A program made the translations under genes and the position numbers. Shown here piece by piece: positions 43,284 to 56,097 of a DNA stretch of 64,000 bases. Location: NCBI RefSeq assembly GCF_022419205.1, contig NZ_JAJOZU010000005.1, positions 1 through 64,000 of the forward strand. The letters run 5' to 3'. Under the pieces are notes generated by a model. That model was not told the DNA's origin and did no database searches. It saw only the letters and a program-made list of their open reading frames with translations. The number at the start of each line of letters is the position of its first letter. The first letter of the stretch is position 1. The stretch comes from Thermomonas alba (GTDB taxonomy: Bacteria > Pseudomonadota > Gammaproteobacteria > Xanthomonadales > Xanthomonadaceae).

Positions 43284-43861
43284 GTGCCATCTCCGATGCG
43301 CGCGCGCAGCAGGCTGCGGGCGCGGTGCAACTGGGCCTTGGAGCTGCCCACCGCCATGCCAAGCTCGGCGGCGATCTCCTCGTGCGTCCATCCCTCCACG
43401 TCGTGCAGCACCAGCACCGCGCGGGCGCGCGGCGGCAGGCTGGCGACCGCACGGCCGAGGTCGCGCCCGAGCTGGGCACGGCTGGCGGTGTCGGGCGTGG
43501 CCACCGCGTCCAGCGCCGCGTCGTCCTCGTGCCAGGGCCGGTTACGGCGGGCGCGCAGCTCCATCAGCGCGGTGTTCACCGCCAGCCGATGCAGCCAAGT
43601 GGACAGGGCGCTGTCGAAGCGGAACGTGGGCAAAGCCTGCCAAGCACGCAGGAAGACCTCCTGGGTAAGATCCTCAGCACGCGTGCCGGCCTGCCCGACC
43701 AGCCGCACGATCACCCCGTGCAGGCGCCGGTGATGCCGGCGGTAGAGCTGTTCGAACGCGGCCACATCGGCCTGCGCGGCGCGGCGGGCGAGATCGGCGT
43801 CGTCATCCTCCAGCGGGGCTGGCGGCATGGCCTGCGGCATCGGCATGGTGGACATCAGCAT
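43280..43861 (-). CDS. ECF-type RNA polymerase sigma factor (second module)
   Basis: A sigma factor of about 193 residues. Region 2 contains FEQLYRRHHRRLHGVIVRLV, then DLTQEVFLRAWQALP and STWLHRLAVNTALMELR. Region 4 contains LPPRARAVLVLHDVEGWTHE and SSKAQLHRARSLLR. Several in-frame ATGs exist (43888, 43861, 43855) and none has a clear ribosome site, so the start is uncertain. It resembles the RpoE-like ECF group. First gene of the sigma / anti-sigma / DUF4097 operon. Confidence 0.9.
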   Translation of the reverse strand: MLMSTMPMPQAMPPAPLEDDDADLARRAAQADVAAFEQLYRRHHRRLHGVIVRLVGQAGTRAEDLTQEVFLRAWQALPTFRFDSALSTWLHRLAVNTALMELRARRNRPWHEDDAALDAVATPDTASRAQLGRDLGRAVASLPPRARAVLVLHDVEGWTHEEIAAELGMAVGSSKAQLHRARSLLRARIGDGT

Positions 43862-43949
43862 AGCCACTGGGATGCCGCGCCGACACAAAAGGTTTAGGCC
43901 GCACCGGCCGGGAACGTCCCGGCCGGGTGCCGGTCCCCGGCGGGCCGGC

Positions 43950-46640
<2,691 letters not shown>

Positions 46641-46873
46641 CGCGCATCCTCACTGGAAACCATGGTGAGGGCGCAGTCTAGCAAGCCCGGTGGGGCGAAA
46701 GTGGCTCTATCGCAGCTTGAATCACGTTTTACCCGGATTTTTCATCATCCGTAAGCCTACCCGCAGCCGACCTACGGCAAAGCAGAGCCGGCGCAGTGAA
46801 GATGGCATGCCCGGGACGGCACCGGCGGAAGGTGCCGACCGCAGTTCCCAGGCTCCTGCAGACCCGTGCAGCG
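46641..46873. other. 233-bp gap between maeB and aceE
   Basis: This contains the upstream region of aceE (minus strand) and the end of the maeB transcript. GGCACCGGCGGAAGGTGCC (about 46818-46836) can fold as a small hairpin. No gene or recognised RNA is seen, and the promoter of aceE was not identified. Confidence 0.4.
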
Positions 46874-49174
46874 TCAGCCGGCGCGGACCTTCAGCTCGGC
46901 GCGGATCTGCGCATCCACCGCGGCGATCGCGGTCATGTTCACGATCCTGCGCACCGATGCGGCGGGGGTCAGGATGTGCGCCGGTTGGTCCAGCCCCATC
47001 AGAATCGGGCCGATCGCCACGCCGCCGGTGGCCACCCGCACCAGGTTGTAGCCGATGTTGGCGGCGTCCAGGTTCGGCATCACCAGCAGATTGGCGCGCC
47101 CTTTGAGAGGGGTGTTGGGGAAGATGCGCTGGCGCAGCGCCTCGTCCCAGGCGGTGTCGGCCATCATCTCGCCGTCCACCTCCAGCCTGGGCGCGCGCTG
47201 GCGCAGGATCTGATAGGCGCGCGCCATCTTCTGCGCGCTGGCGTCGGTATGGCTGCCGTAGTTGGAATGCGACAGCAACGCCACCTTCGGCTCGATCCCG
47301 AACAGCTTCAGGCGATAGCTGGCCTGCAGGGTGGCCTCGGCGATCTGTTCGGCGCTCGGGTCCACCTGCACGTGGGTGTCCACGAAGAACCACGCGCCCT
47401 GATCATTGAGCACGCCGGTCATCGCGGCGGTGCCGGTGATGCCCGGCTCGAAGTCGAACACGCTGCGCAGGTAGCCCAACTTCTTGTGATAGCGCCCGAC
47501 GATGCCGGTGATCAGGGCATCCGCCTCGCCGCGCTCCACCATCAGCGCGGCGATCAGGGTCGGGCGCGAGCGCATCAGGTTCTTGGCCGCATCCGGGGTG
47601 ACGCCGCGGCGTTCGGTCATGGCATGGTACTGGCGCCAGTAGTCGTCGAAGCGCGGGTCGTCGTTGATGTTGGTCAGCTCGAAATCGACCCCGGCGCGCA
47701 TGCGCAGCCCAAGCTTGGCGATACGGCTCTCGATCACCTCCGGCCGTCCGATCAGGATCGGGAAGGCCAGCCCTTCGTCGATCACCGTCTGCACCGCGCG
47801 CAGCACCACGAACTCCTCGCCCTCGGCGTACACCACGCGCTTGCGGTCGGCGCGCGCGCGCTCGTACACCGGCTTCATCATCAGGCTGGTGCGGTGGATG
47901 AACTGGCCGAGCTTTTCACGATAGGCCGCCATGTCCGCGATCGGACGGGTGGCCACGCCGGACTCCATCGCCGCCTGCGCCACCGCCGGCGCCAGCATGG
48001 TCAGCAGGCGTGGGTCGAACGGGCGCGGGATCAGGTAGTCACGGCCGAAAGTCGGCACCTCGCCGCCATAGGCCGCGCCGAGATCGGACGATTCCATCCG
48101 CGCCAGCTGCGCGATCGCGCGCACGCAGGCCAGCTTCATCGCCTCGTTGATGGTGGTGGCCCCGACATCGAGCGCGCCGCGGAAGATGTAGGGGAAGCAC
48201 AATGCGTTGTTGACCTGGTTCGGGTAATCGCTGCGGCCGGTGGCGATGATCGCGTCCGGACGCACCGCACGCGCCGCCTCCGGCAAAATCTCCGGGTTCG
48301 GATTGGCCAGCGCCAGGATGATCGGGTTCTCCGCCATCGTGGCCACCATCTCCGGCGTGAGGATGCCGCCGGCGGATAGGCCCAGGAAGATATCGGCCCC
48401 GGCCACGATCTCGGCCAAAGTGCGCTTGTCGGTGTCGCGCGCATAGCGCGCCTTGTCCGGATCGAGATTGGCGCGGCCGGTGTGGATCACGCCGTCGCGG
48501 TCGTAGGCCAGGATGTTTTCGGGTTTGACCCCGAGCGCCACCAGCATGTCCAGGCAGGCGATACCGGCCGCGCCGGCGCCGGTGGTGGCCACCCGCACAT
48601 CCTCGATTTTTTTGCCAGCTACCTCCAGCGCATTGAGGACGGCGGCGCCGACGATGATCGCGGTGCCGTGCTGATCATCGTGGAACACCGGGATCTTCAT
48701 CCGCTCGCGCAGCTTGCGCTCGACGATGAAGCACTCCGGCGCCTTGATGTCCTCGAGGTTGATCCCGCCGAAAGTCGGCTCCAGCGCCGCGATGATCTCC
48801 ACCAGTTTGTCCGGGTCGCGCTCGGCGATCTCGATGTCGAACACGTCGATCCCGGCGAACTTCTGGAACAGCACGCCCTTGCCTTCCATCACGGGTTTCC
48901 CGGCCAGCGGCCCGATGTCGCCCAGGCCCAGCACCGCAGTGCCGTTGGAGATCACTGCCACCAGGTTGCCGCGCGCGGTGTACTCGCTGACCTTGGATGG
49001 ATCGGCGGCGATCTCCTCGCAGGCAAACGCCACCCCGGGCGAATAGGCCAGCGACAAATCGCGCTGGGTCACCATCGGCTTGGTGGCAATGACCCGGATC
49101 TTGCCCCGTGGGGCCATGCGGTGATACTCGAGTGCGGCCTGTTTGAGATCGTCTTGGGCGGAGTGATCGGACAT
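46874..49174 (-). CDS. maeB: NADP-dependent malic enzyme with phosphotransacetylase-like domain
   Basis: A 766-residue protein converting malate to pyruvate and CO2. The malic domain has [26 protein letters not shown] and [15 protein letters not shown] (NAD(P) loop). From about residue 430 a PTA-like domain follows ([52 protein letters not shown]), which is regulatory in this family. The [19 protein letters not shown] start is family-like. Confidence 0.95.
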   Translation of the reverse strand: MSDHSAQDDLKQAALEYHRMAPRGKIRVIATKPMVTQRDLSLAYSPGVAFACEEIAADPSKVSEYTARGNLVAVISNGTAVLGLGDIGPLAGKPVMEGKGVLFQKFAGIDVFDIEIAERDPDKLVEIIAALEPTFGGINLEDIKAPECFIVERKLRERMKIPVFHDDQHGTAIIVGAAVLNALEVAGKKIEDVRVATTGAGAAGIACLDMLVALGVKPENILAYDRDGVIHTGRANLDPDKARYARDTDKRTLAEIVAGADIFLGLSAGGILTPEMVATMAENPIILALANPNPEILPEAARAVRPDAIIATGRSDYPNQVNNALCFPYIFRGALDVGATTINEAMKLACVRAIAQLARMESSDLGAAYGGEVPTFGRDYLIPRPFDPRLLTMLAPAVAQAAMESGVATRPIADMAAYREKLGQFIHRTSLMMKPVYERARADRKRVVYAEGEEFVVLRAVQTVIDEGLAFPILIGRPEVIESRIAKLGLRMRAGVDFELTNINDDPRFDDYWRQYHAMTERRGVTPDAAKNLMRSRPTLIAALMVERGEADALITGIVGRYHKKLGYLRSVFDFEPGITGTAAMTGVLNDQGAWFFVDTHVQVDPSAEQIAEATLQASYRLKLFGIEPKVALLSHSNYGSHTDASAQKMARAYQILRQRAPRLEVDGEMMADTAWDEALRQRIFPNTPLKGRANLLVMPNLDAANIGYNLVRVATGGVAIGPILMGLDQPAHILTPAASVRRIVNMTAIAAVDAQIRAELKVRAG

Positions 49175-49250
49175 CGAAGCGTATTCCCTGCGCGATCGCG
49201 CGACTGCAGTTCGGGGATGATACCGGCTTCGCCATCGAGGTTCCGCGCGC

Positions 49251-50579
49251 GTGACCGCCCCGCTGCCCGCTTCCCGATACTCCGATGCCCCCTGGCTGCT
49301 GCTACTGGCGATCGCGGTGCTGCTGCTGTCGTGGCCGCTGCTGCGCAATCCCGGCTATTTCAGCCATGACGAGCTGCAGTGGGCGGTGTTCGCCGCCGAC
49401 GGCGGCACCGCGCACTGGCGCGACACCCACGCCTTCCAGTACCGCCCGCTGACGTTTTCGACGTGGATGGCCCTGTCGCGCGCGCTGTTCGCTACCCCGA
49501 TGCGGTTCCACGGGGTGCTGGTGGCCTGGGGCGCAGCCAACGCGGTGCTGCTGGCGCTGCTCGGGCGCGGCTTCGGGCTGCGCCGCTGGCCGGCCGCACT
49601 GGCCGCGCTGGGCTTCGCGCTCAGCCCGTTCGCCGCCTACGTACACGGCTGGGTCGGCTGCATCGCCGACCTGCTGTGGCTGTTCTGCGCCCTGCTGCTG
49701 GGGCTGGCGGTGCAGCGCGCACGCCATCCGTGGCAGGCGGCGCTGGCCGCCGCCGTGCTGACCGCCGCGGCCCTGTTGGCGAAGGAGGCGGCGCTGGCGA
49801 TCCCGCCGCTGCTGTGGCTGGGCGGGTGGTGGCAGGGGCGGCCGCGGACATGGCGGGCGGCGTGGCGCGCCGCCGCGGCGGTGGCGGCGGCCTGGCTGGC
49901 CTGGCGCTGGGATGCGCTGCTGCACGCCCCGCAGGCCGGCGCGCCGTACGTGCTCTCGGCCTGGCATGTGCCGCGCCGCTGGCTGGAGTACCAGCTGTTC
50001 CCGCCACTGCTGCCCATCTTCGAAATCGGCAACAGCCTGCGCCGGCTGCCGCTGGCGCTCGCCGCCGCGCTGGTCTGGCTGGGCGTGCTGGCGGCGCTGT
50101 GGCGCGCCGGTCGGCGCTGGCCAGCGCTGTGGCTGCTCGGCGGGCTAGCCACCCTGCTGCCGGTGCTGCCGCTGGCCACCAGCGCCAACCAGTACGGCTA
50201 CGGCTATTCGGCGCTGGCCGCGCTGGTGCTGGCTGGCGCGTGGCCGCACACCTCGCGCGCCGGGCGTGCGGCGATCGCGCTGCTGGCGGTACTGGCAGTG
50301 CTGCACGGGGCGCTGGTGATGCGCCAGATCCGGCAGGTGGGCCGCCTCCAGGCGGTGTTCTCGCCGGCACTGGCCGCCGCCGTGGCCGCCCGCGGCGATG
50401 GCCCGCCGCTGCGGCTGCGCCCAGCCGCCGACGCGCCGGAGTGGGTGTTCCGCCGGCTGACCCATGAAATCCCGCGCTATGCGGGCGTGCCCATCGGCGG
50501 GCGCGTGCAGCTGGTCGCGCCAGGCACTTCCGCAGACATGGAGATCACCGCGCAAGGCCGGCTGCAACCGCTACGCTGA
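49251..50579 (+). CDS. Polytopic membrane protein, GT-C glycosyltransferase-like
   Basis: A 442-residue protein with about ten hydrophobic helices from a GTG start. The first periplasmic loop carries SHDELQW followed by HWRDTHAFQYRPLTF, where an acidic/His motif is usual for GT-C enzymes using polyprenyl-phosphate sugars. The C-terminal ~70 residues are soluble. It is flanked by unrelated genes, so the acceptor is unknown. Could instead be a general integral membrane protein. Confidence 0.72.
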   Translation: MTAPLPASRYSDAPWLLLLAIAVLLLSWPLLRNPGYFSHDELQWAVFAADGGTAHWRDTHAFQYRPLTFSTWMALSRALFATPMRFHGVLVAWGAANAVLLALLGRGFGLRRWPAALAALGFALSPFAAYVHGWVGCIADLLWLFCALLLGLAVQRARHPWQAALAAAVLTAAALLAKEAALAIPPLLWLGGWWQGRPRTWRAAWRAAAAVAAAWLAWRWDALLHAPQAGAPYVLSAWHVPRRWLEYQLFPPLLPIFEIGNSLRRLPLALAAALVWLGVLAALWRAGRRWPALWLLGGLATLLPVLPLATSANQYGYGYSALAALVLAGAWPHTSRAGRAAIALLAVLAVLHGALVMRQIRQVGRLQAVFSPALAAAVAARGDGPPLRLRPAADAPEWVFRRLTHEIPRYAGVPIGGRVQLVAPGTSADMEITAQGRLQPLR

Positions 50580-51836
50580 TCACATGTCCAGCACGCCGCC
50601 ATCGGCACCCAGCTGTTCCAGCCGGATGCGGTTGGCGAACAGCGAGAACGCCAGGGTGCCTGCCAAGGCGCTGGCGCGCGCCACCCAGGTCGGTAGCCAG
50701 GTGGGCTCCAGCAGGTCGCCGCTGTCGAACAGCGGCTCGAAGCGCTGCACGTCGGCCAGGGTCATCTTGCCGGCGAACAGACGCCGGCACAGGCGCAGGC
50801 GGCCCTGCTTGAGCGCCCAGCGGAAGAAGGTGTGCACGCCGATCAGGCCGCGCAGGTACACAGTGTCCTTGGTGAACGCACTACCTCCGCTGGTGGGCAC
50901 GCCGCGGAACACGCGCTGGGCGGACGTGAAGCTTTCCACCTCGCTCTGCCCGGACTCCAGGAAATAGCGGAACACCTGTACGAAGTCGGCGCCTTCCAGC
51001 GCCATCGCCACCGCCTCGATGCGCAGGCTGATCCGCTTCAGACGCTCGATATCGATGCTGCCGGTGATCTGCTCGGCGAACACCGCCAGCCCTTCCTGGG
51101 TGGCGGTGATCCGCGGCGAGGACAGCGCCAGGCTGGGCAGGTTGGGCTGGCGCTGGCCGTTCAGCGCGGTCAGCGAGTGCACGTAGGCCTCGTGCTGCAG
51201 CAGCTGCTGGTAGTCATAGTCGGAGAAGCCCGCGCCCGCGCGCAGTCGGATCCGGCTGGCGCCGGCCGCGGCTTTCGCGATCAGGTCCGGGTCCAGCTCC
51301 ACCGCGATCACCCGGCCGCCGAAGAACTCGTCCAGCGCGGCCTGCAGGCGCAGCGCCAGCGCTTCGGCCGAGATCTGCACCTGCTCCGCGTCGGCCACCA
51401 GCTCGCGATCGAGCTCGTCGGCCACGCGCAGGAAGTGGTTGGCCGCGACCCGGGTGCTGATGCCGCCCGGCAGCATCTGGTCGGGCGTGCCGAACAGGGC
51501 GATCGACAGGTCGGTCACCTGCGGCGTGCCCAGATGTTCCAGAAGCTCCGCGGCCAGCACCCAGCCCTGCGCCGATTCGACCAGGTACTGCCCAAGCGGA
51601 TGGGTGGGGTCGGCGGCGGCGGCGATCGCCGACAGCTCGCGCCGTGCGTCGGAGAAGTCCAGCTTCGGATACTGGTATTGCGGCAGGCGCGGATTGCCGC
51701 GCGCCCAGCCGGCGAGGAACGCCTGCTGCTCGCTGGCCGGCCAGCTGGCCAGGCTGAGCAGACGGATCGGCTTGGCCGCCCGCGCCAGCCGCGCATCCAG
51801 CGCCGCGTGGTGGGCGATCGCGTCAGCGCCGGCCAT
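50580..51836 (-). CDS. DUF1704 (QEGLA motif) protein, metallopeptidase-like
   Basis: A 418-residue protein. HEAYVH (HExxxH, in QQLLQHEAYVHSLTALNG) and TQEGLAVFAEQ are the signature. The second provides a further acidic ligand. Members have been labelled flavohemoglobin expression-modulating; the eukaryotic relatives KIAA0895/MATCAP are tubulin tyrosine carboxypeptidases. Zinc peptidase activity is therefore inferred. The start at 51836 overlaps the 3' end of rsgA by 14 bp, implying coupling. Confidence 0.86.
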   Translation of the reverse strand: MAGADAIAHHAALDARLARAAKPIRLLSLASWPASEQQAFLAGWARGNPRLPQYQYPKLDFSDARRELSAIAAAADPTHPLGQYLVESAQGWVLAAELLEHLGTPQVTDLSIALFGTPDQMLPGGISTRVAANHFLRVADELDRELVADAEQVQISAEALALRLQAALDEFFGGRVIAVELDPDLIAKAAAGASRIRLRAGAGFSDYDYQQLLQHEAYVHSLTALNGQRQPNLPSLALSSPRITATQEGLAVFAEQITGSIDIERLKRISLRIEAVAMALEGADFVQVFRYFLESGQSEVESFTSAQRVFRGVPTSGGSAFTKDTVYLRGLIGVHTFFRWALKQGRLRLCRRLFAGKMTLADVQRFEPLFDSGDLLEPTWLPTWVARASALAGTLAFSLFANRIRLEQLGADGGVLDM

Positions 51837-52941
51837 GCGGGTGCTCCGACGGTCGGCGCGCGGGCTTGCCCGGCGCGCGCGACCCGGCTTTCTGCGCCAC
51901 TCGGGCGGCGAGTTGGTCGGCGGCATCGGCCACTTCGACCGACAGTTTGAGGAAGTTCGCCACTCGCCGCGCGTCCAGCGCGCCGCGCTCGACCGCCGCG
52001 CGCACCGCGCAGCCGGGTTCGCGCGCGTGCCGGCAATCGCGGAAGCGGCACTGCGCGGCCAGGGCCTCGATGTCGGCGAAGCTCTCCGCCAGATCTTCCT
52101 CGCCGGTCGGCTTGAGCTCGCGCATGCCGGGCGTATCGATGATGCAAGCCCCGGACGGGAGCGCGATCAGCGCGCGATGGGTGGTGGTGTGACGACCGCG
52201 CGAATCGTGATCTCGCACGGCGCCGGTCTTCATCCTTTCGATCCCGAGCAGAGTGTTGGTCAAGGTGGACTTGCCGGCGCCGGAACTCCCCACCAGCACC
52301 ACGCTCTGCCCCGGCGACAGCCACGGCGACAGCTGCGCAGCCGCCTGCGGCGCCTTCGCGTTCAGCGCCAGCACTGGCACCTGCAATCCCTGCAAGGCCT
52401 GGCGTGCCGCCTGTGGGTCGGCCCCTTCCAGATCGGCCTTGGTGAGCACCACCACCGGCTGCACGCCATGCCCGGCCACCAGCAGCAGGTAGCGCTCGAT
52501 CCGGCGCGGGTTGAAATCGGCATCCAGCCCGCACACCACGAACGCGGTGTCGATGTTGGCGGCGATCACCTGCTGACGGTAATGCTCGCCGGCGGCGCCG
52601 CGCTTGATCGCGGAGAGTCGCGGCAGCAGGGCAAGGGCTCGCAGATGGGCGCGAGAGGCGCCCTCGATGAGCACCCAATCGCCGACCGCAGGCCGTTCCT
52701 CCGGGCTGAGTTCACCCTTGCGGTAGCTGCCGGCGCGCTGCCACTGCGGCAGCGACTCCAGTGGATAGGCCTGCTCCGGCGCCTCCGCGACCCGATAACC
52801 GCTGCGGTGCTGCTCCACCACCCGCGCCGGACGCGCCTGCGGGTGCGCCGCCAGCAGCGCCGCCCAGGCCGGCGGCAGAGTAGCGGGCGTCCAGCGCCAG
52901 CCAATGGCAGAGAGCGCGGGCGACGCAGCGGGCGGGATCAT
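51823..52941 (-). CDS. rsgA: Small ribosomal subunit biogenesis GTPase RsgA
   Basis: A 372-residue circularly permuted GTPase that checks late 30S assembly. The order is OB-fold, G4 (TKAD), G1 (GSSGAGKSTLTN), G3 (DTPGMREL), then the zinc knuckle CRFRDCRHAREPGC. The start at 52941 overlaps the stop of a 7-codon upstream frame that follows a TAGAAT hexamer. Confidence 0.95.
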   Translation of the reverse strand: MIPPAASPALSAIGWRWTPATLPPAWAALLAAHPQARPARVVEQHRSGYRVAEAPEQAYPLESLPQWQRAGSYRKGELSPEERPAVGDWVLIEGASRAHLRALALLPRLSAIKRGAAGEHYRQQVIAANIDTAFVVCGLDADFNPRRIERYLLLVAGHGVQPVVVLTKADLEGADPQAARQALQGLQVPVLALNAKAPQAAAQLSPWLSPGQSVVLVGSSGAGKSTLTNTLLGIERMKTGAVRDHDSRGRHTTTHRALIALPSGACIIDTPGMRELKPTGEEDLAESFADIEALAAQCRFRDCRHAREPGCAVRAAVERGALDARRVANFLKLSVEVADAADQLAARVAQKAGSRAPGKPARRPSEHPHGRR

Positions 52942-52974
52942 GCGGATGGGCCGGGCTTCATCCTGCGGATTCTA
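52938..52974 (-). promoter_or_regulatory. rsgA leader: TAGAAT then a seven-codon uORF coupled to rsgA
   Basis: TAGAAT (52974-52969) is followed by 7 nt and an ATG (52961) opening the frame MKPGPSA. The uORF's TGA (52940-52938) overlaps the rsgA ATG as ATGA. The layout predicts a leaderless uORF whose translation delivers ribosomes to rsgA. Confidence 0.4.
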
Positions 52975-53043
52975 GCCTCGACCCGACGCGCGGCGCCGGC
53001 GTTTCCGCTAGGCTTAGGCACTTTCCACGCCCACGTCCGCCCG

Positions 53044-54303
53044 ATGTCGTCCTTCAACCCCCGCCACAAGATCGCCACCCGCACCCGCCTGAGCGAAGTC
53101 CGCTACGAGATTCGCGGCGAACTGGCGCGCCGCGCGCGCGAGCTGGAGGCCCAGGGACGCAGGCTGATCAAGCTCAACATCGGCAACCCCGGCGCATTCG
53201 GCTTTCGCGCGCCGGAGCCGCTGCAGCGGGCGATCGCCGACCATATCGCACGGACCGATCCTTACACCCATCAACAGGGTCTGCCCGAGGCGCGCGCGGC
53301 GATCGCCGCGTTCCACAAGGCGCGCGGCACGCCCAACGCCAGCCCGGAGCGGGTGTTCGTGGGTAACGGCGTGTCCGAGCTGATCGACATCGCGCTGCGC
53401 GCGCTGCTCAATCCCGGCGAGGAAGTGCTGGTGCCCTCGCCGGATTATCCGCTGTGGAGCGCGGCCACCATCCTCAACGACGGCCGCCCGGTCTATTACA
53501 AGCTGGACCGCGACAACGGCTTTTTGCCCGATCCCGAGCAGATCGAATCGCTGGTGTCCTCGCGCACCCGCGCGATCGTGCTGATCAACCCGAACAATCC
53601 CACCGGTGCCAGCTATCCGCGCGCGCTGCTGGAGCGGATCGTGGAGATTGCGCGCCGCTATCGCCTGCTGCTGCTGGTGGACGAGATCTACGACGGCATC
53701 CTGTACGACGACGCCACCTTCCAGCCGGTGGCGCCGCTGGCCGGCGACCTGCCCTGCCTGAGCTTCGGCGGGCTGTCGAAGGTGCACCGCGCCTGCGGCT
53801 GGCGGGTGGGCTGGGCCGTGCTGTCCGGCGACGCCCTGGCCTGCGGCGATTACCATCACGCGCTGGACCTGCTGGGTGCGCTGCGGCTGTGCGCGAACGT
53901 GCCGGGACAGTTCGCGATCGAGCAGGCGCTGCACGGCGAGGACACCATCTCCGCGCTGTGCCGCCCCGGCGGCCGGCTGTACGAAACCCGGCGCGCGCTG
54001 ATCGAATCCTGCGCGGCCAGCGAGCATCTGGCGCTGGTGCCGCCGGCCGGCGCCCTGTACGGCTTTCCGCGCGTGGTCGGCGCGGCGGCGACCGGCTTCG
54101 ACGACCACGCCTTCGCGCTGGAGATGCTGGAACAGGAGGACGTGCTGATCGTTCCCGGCACCAGCTTCAACGTGCCCTACCGCGACCACTTCCGGGTCAC
54201 CCTGCTGCCCGAGGCGCCGGTGCTGCGCGAGGTGTTCGCACGCATCGAGCGCGTGCTGGCACGCCGCGCCGAACAGGCGCCACGCTCGACCGCGGTGGCC
54301 TGA
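53044..54303 (+). CDS. AlaA-like PLP aminotransferase (probable alanine transaminase)
   Basis: A 419-residue class I aminotransferase. KLNIGNPGAFGFRAPEPL, YTHQQGLPEARAAIA, INPNNPTGASYP, VDEIYDGILYD and the PLP Lys in SFGGLSKVHRACGWRVGW are the AlaA/YfbQ-type signatures. Pyruvate/glutamate-alanine exchange is the expected reaction, inferred from family resemblance. It is divergent from rsgA. Confidence 0.9.
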   Translation: MSSFNPRHKIATRTRLSEVRYEIRGELARRARELEAQGRRLIKLNIGNPGAFGFRAPEPLQRAIADHIARTDPYTHQQGLPEARAAIAAFHKARGTPNASPERVFVGNGVSELIDIALRALLNPGEEVLVPSPDYPLWSAATILNDGRPVYYKLDRDNGFLPDPEQIESLVSSRTRAIVLINPNNPTGASYPRALLERIVEIARRYRLLLLVDEIYDGILYDDATFQPVAPLAGDLPCLSFGGLSKVHRACGWRVGWAVLSGDALACGDYHHALDLLGALRLCANVPGQFAIEQALHGEDTISALCRPGGRLYETRRALIESCAASEHLALVPPAGALYGFPRVVGAAATGFDDHAFALEMLEQEDVLIVPGTSFNVPYRDHFRVTLLPEAPVLREVFARIERVLARRAEQAPRSTAVA

Positions 54304-54333
54304 AGCCAGCCACGTCGCAGGCACACCGCCGGC

Positions 54334-56001
54334 TCAAGGGCCGGCGTTGGGCGCGGCCACCGGCACCAGCCGCAGGTCCTGGAAATCGAAGCTGAAATCG
54401 GTCAGCGGCGAGACCGGCTGCATGCGCAGCTCGCGGATGCGGCCATCGGCATCCAGGCTGAAACTGGCAAAAGCATCGGCGTTCAGGCTGCGGTCGCGCC
54501 AGCGCACGATGAAGGTGTCGTGCTGCCAGTGCTGAAGATCACCCAGCAGCTGCGCGGTCTTGCTGAACTGCATCTCCAGCCCGTTCTTGCCCTGGCGGAT
54601 GATGACATCGCCGTACCACGGGTCGCGGTAAGTGCCGGTGTACTTCGCCAGCGGCAGCGACGGCGTGCTGGCGGCGTCGCGCGCGGCGAGATGCTTTTGC
54701 CAGTCCGCGTCGGCATTGTCCTTGGACTTGGCCTGCGCCGCCGCGTAGGCGCGCAGCCAGTCGTGGCCGTCCTTGCCCAGCAGCATGTCCAGCGCTTCAA
54801 AGGTGATCGCGTTGAACGCGGCGCCGACCTCGGCGCTGGTCAGCACCACGATGCCGACGCGATCGTCCGGCAGCAGGGTCAGCCGCGACACCTGCCCCGG
54901 CCAGCCGCCGGTATGCCAGACCAGGCGGTGGCCGGCGTAATCGGACAGATACCAACCCTGGCCATAGCCGAGAAAGTTCGGCACCGTCGGCGCCAGCTCC
55001 GGCACCGCCGGCTTGCCGACCGGGATCGGGGTCAGCATCGTCCACATCTCGCGCTGACGCGCCTCGGAGAACAGCCGCTTGCCGCCGCTGCCCGGGATCT
55101 CGCCGCCGGCCAGCTGCAGGTTCATCCACTTGGCCAGGTCGTGCACGCTGGAATAGATGCCGCCGGCGCCGGAGACGTTGCGCCAGCTGGTCGGCTCACG
55201 GATCGGCCGCAGGTCCTTGAAGTCGTACAGCGCATGGCCCACCGCGACGTTGTCGCCGGGCTTGAGGTCGTCGCTGTTGTAGCGGGTCTCGGTCATCCCG
55301 AGCGGCTGCCAGATGCGGGTCTGCAGGAACTGCTTGTAGGACATCCCCGAGGCCTGCTCGATCACCAGCTGGGCCACCCCGAACAGGATGTTGTCGTAGG
55401 CGTACTGCTCGCGGAAACCACCGGTCAGCGGCACGTCCTTCAGGCGCTCGGCCACCTCGCGCGTGGTGTAGGTGGTGGTCGGCCAGTACAGCAGATCGCC
55501 CGCCCCCAGGCTCAGGCCACTGCGGTGCGCCAGCAGGTCACGGATGCGCATCTCGCGGGTGACGTACGGATCGCTCATGCGGAACCACGGCAGGTGGTCG
55601 ATCACGCGGTCGGTGGTCTTCAGCTTGCCGTCGTCCTGCAGCATGTTCAGCGCCGCGGCGGTGAATGCCTTGGTGTTGGAGGCGATCGCGAACATGGTGT
55701 GTTCATCCACCTTGGCCGGCTTGCCCAGCTCGCGCACGCCGTAGCCGCGCTCCAGGATCACCTCACCGTCCTTGACGATCGCCACCGCCACGCCCGGCAC
55801 CTGGAACTGCTTCTGCACCGCTTCCACGAACGCATCGAAGCGCGCCAGCCGCGCCGCGTCCGGCAGCGGGGCGGATGGCTGGAGGCGGGTGTCGTCGATC
55901 AGGAACGGCTTCGATACCGTGCGCTCGGCCTGCTGCGCGTGCAGCGGGGAAGCGAGGGCCAGGGTCAGCGCCAGGGCAACGGCCAGCGGGGCGATGCGCA
56001 T
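54334..56001 (-). CDS. Exported serine hydrolase, beta-lactamase/PBP4* fold with C-terminal DUF3471-like domain
   Basis: A 555-residue protein. A signal peptide (VALALTLALASPLHA) is followed by a class C-like serine hydrolase domain: SxxK as SNTK (FAIASNTKAFTAAAL), YxN as YDN (EQYAYDNILFG) and HTG (VWHTGGWPG). From about residue 440 a beta-rich lipocalin-like domain follows (KYTGTYRDPWYGDVIIRQG). Peptidase or esterase activity in the periplasm is likely; true beta-lactamase activity is not implied. Confidence 0.9.
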   Translation of the reverse strand: MRIAPLAVALALTLALASPLHAQQAERTVSKPFLIDDTRLQPSAPLPDAARLARFDAFVEAVQKQFQVPGVAVAIVKDGEVILERGYGVRELGKPAKVDEHTMFAIASNTKAFTAAALNMLQDDGKLKTTDRVIDHLPWFRMSDPYVTREMRIRDLLAHRSGLSLGAGDLLYWPTTTYTTREVAERLKDVPLTGGFREQYAYDNILFGVAQLVIEQASGMSYKQFLQTRIWQPLGMTETRYNSDDLKPGDNVAVGHALYDFKDLRPIREPTSWRNVSGAGGIYSSVHDLAKWMNLQLAGGEIPGSGGKRLFSEARQREMWTMLTPIPVGKPAVPELAPTVPNFLGYGQGWYLSDYAGHRLVWHTGGWPGQVSRLTLLPDDRVGIVVLTSAEVGAAFNAITFEALDMLLGKDGHDWLRAYAAAQAKSKDNADADWQKHLAARDAASTPSLPLAKYTGTYRDPWYGDVIIRQGKNGLEMQFSKTAQLLGDLQHWQHDTFIVRWRDRSLNADAFASFSLDADGRIRELRMQPVSPLTDFSFDFQDLRLVPVAAPNAGP

Positions 56002-56097
56002 GTCGGGGGTCCTTGCGATGGGAAAGCCCGAGTATGCCGCGTCACGACCGCGGCGCGACCGGCCATCGGTCACGCCCCGCAGCAAACGGTGTCCACC

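Noticed and set aside
54334-56001. Beta-lactamase resistance gene
   Set aside because: It has the SxxK/YxN/HTG fold but carries a large C-terminal domain and no resistance context. A general serine hydrolase is more likely.
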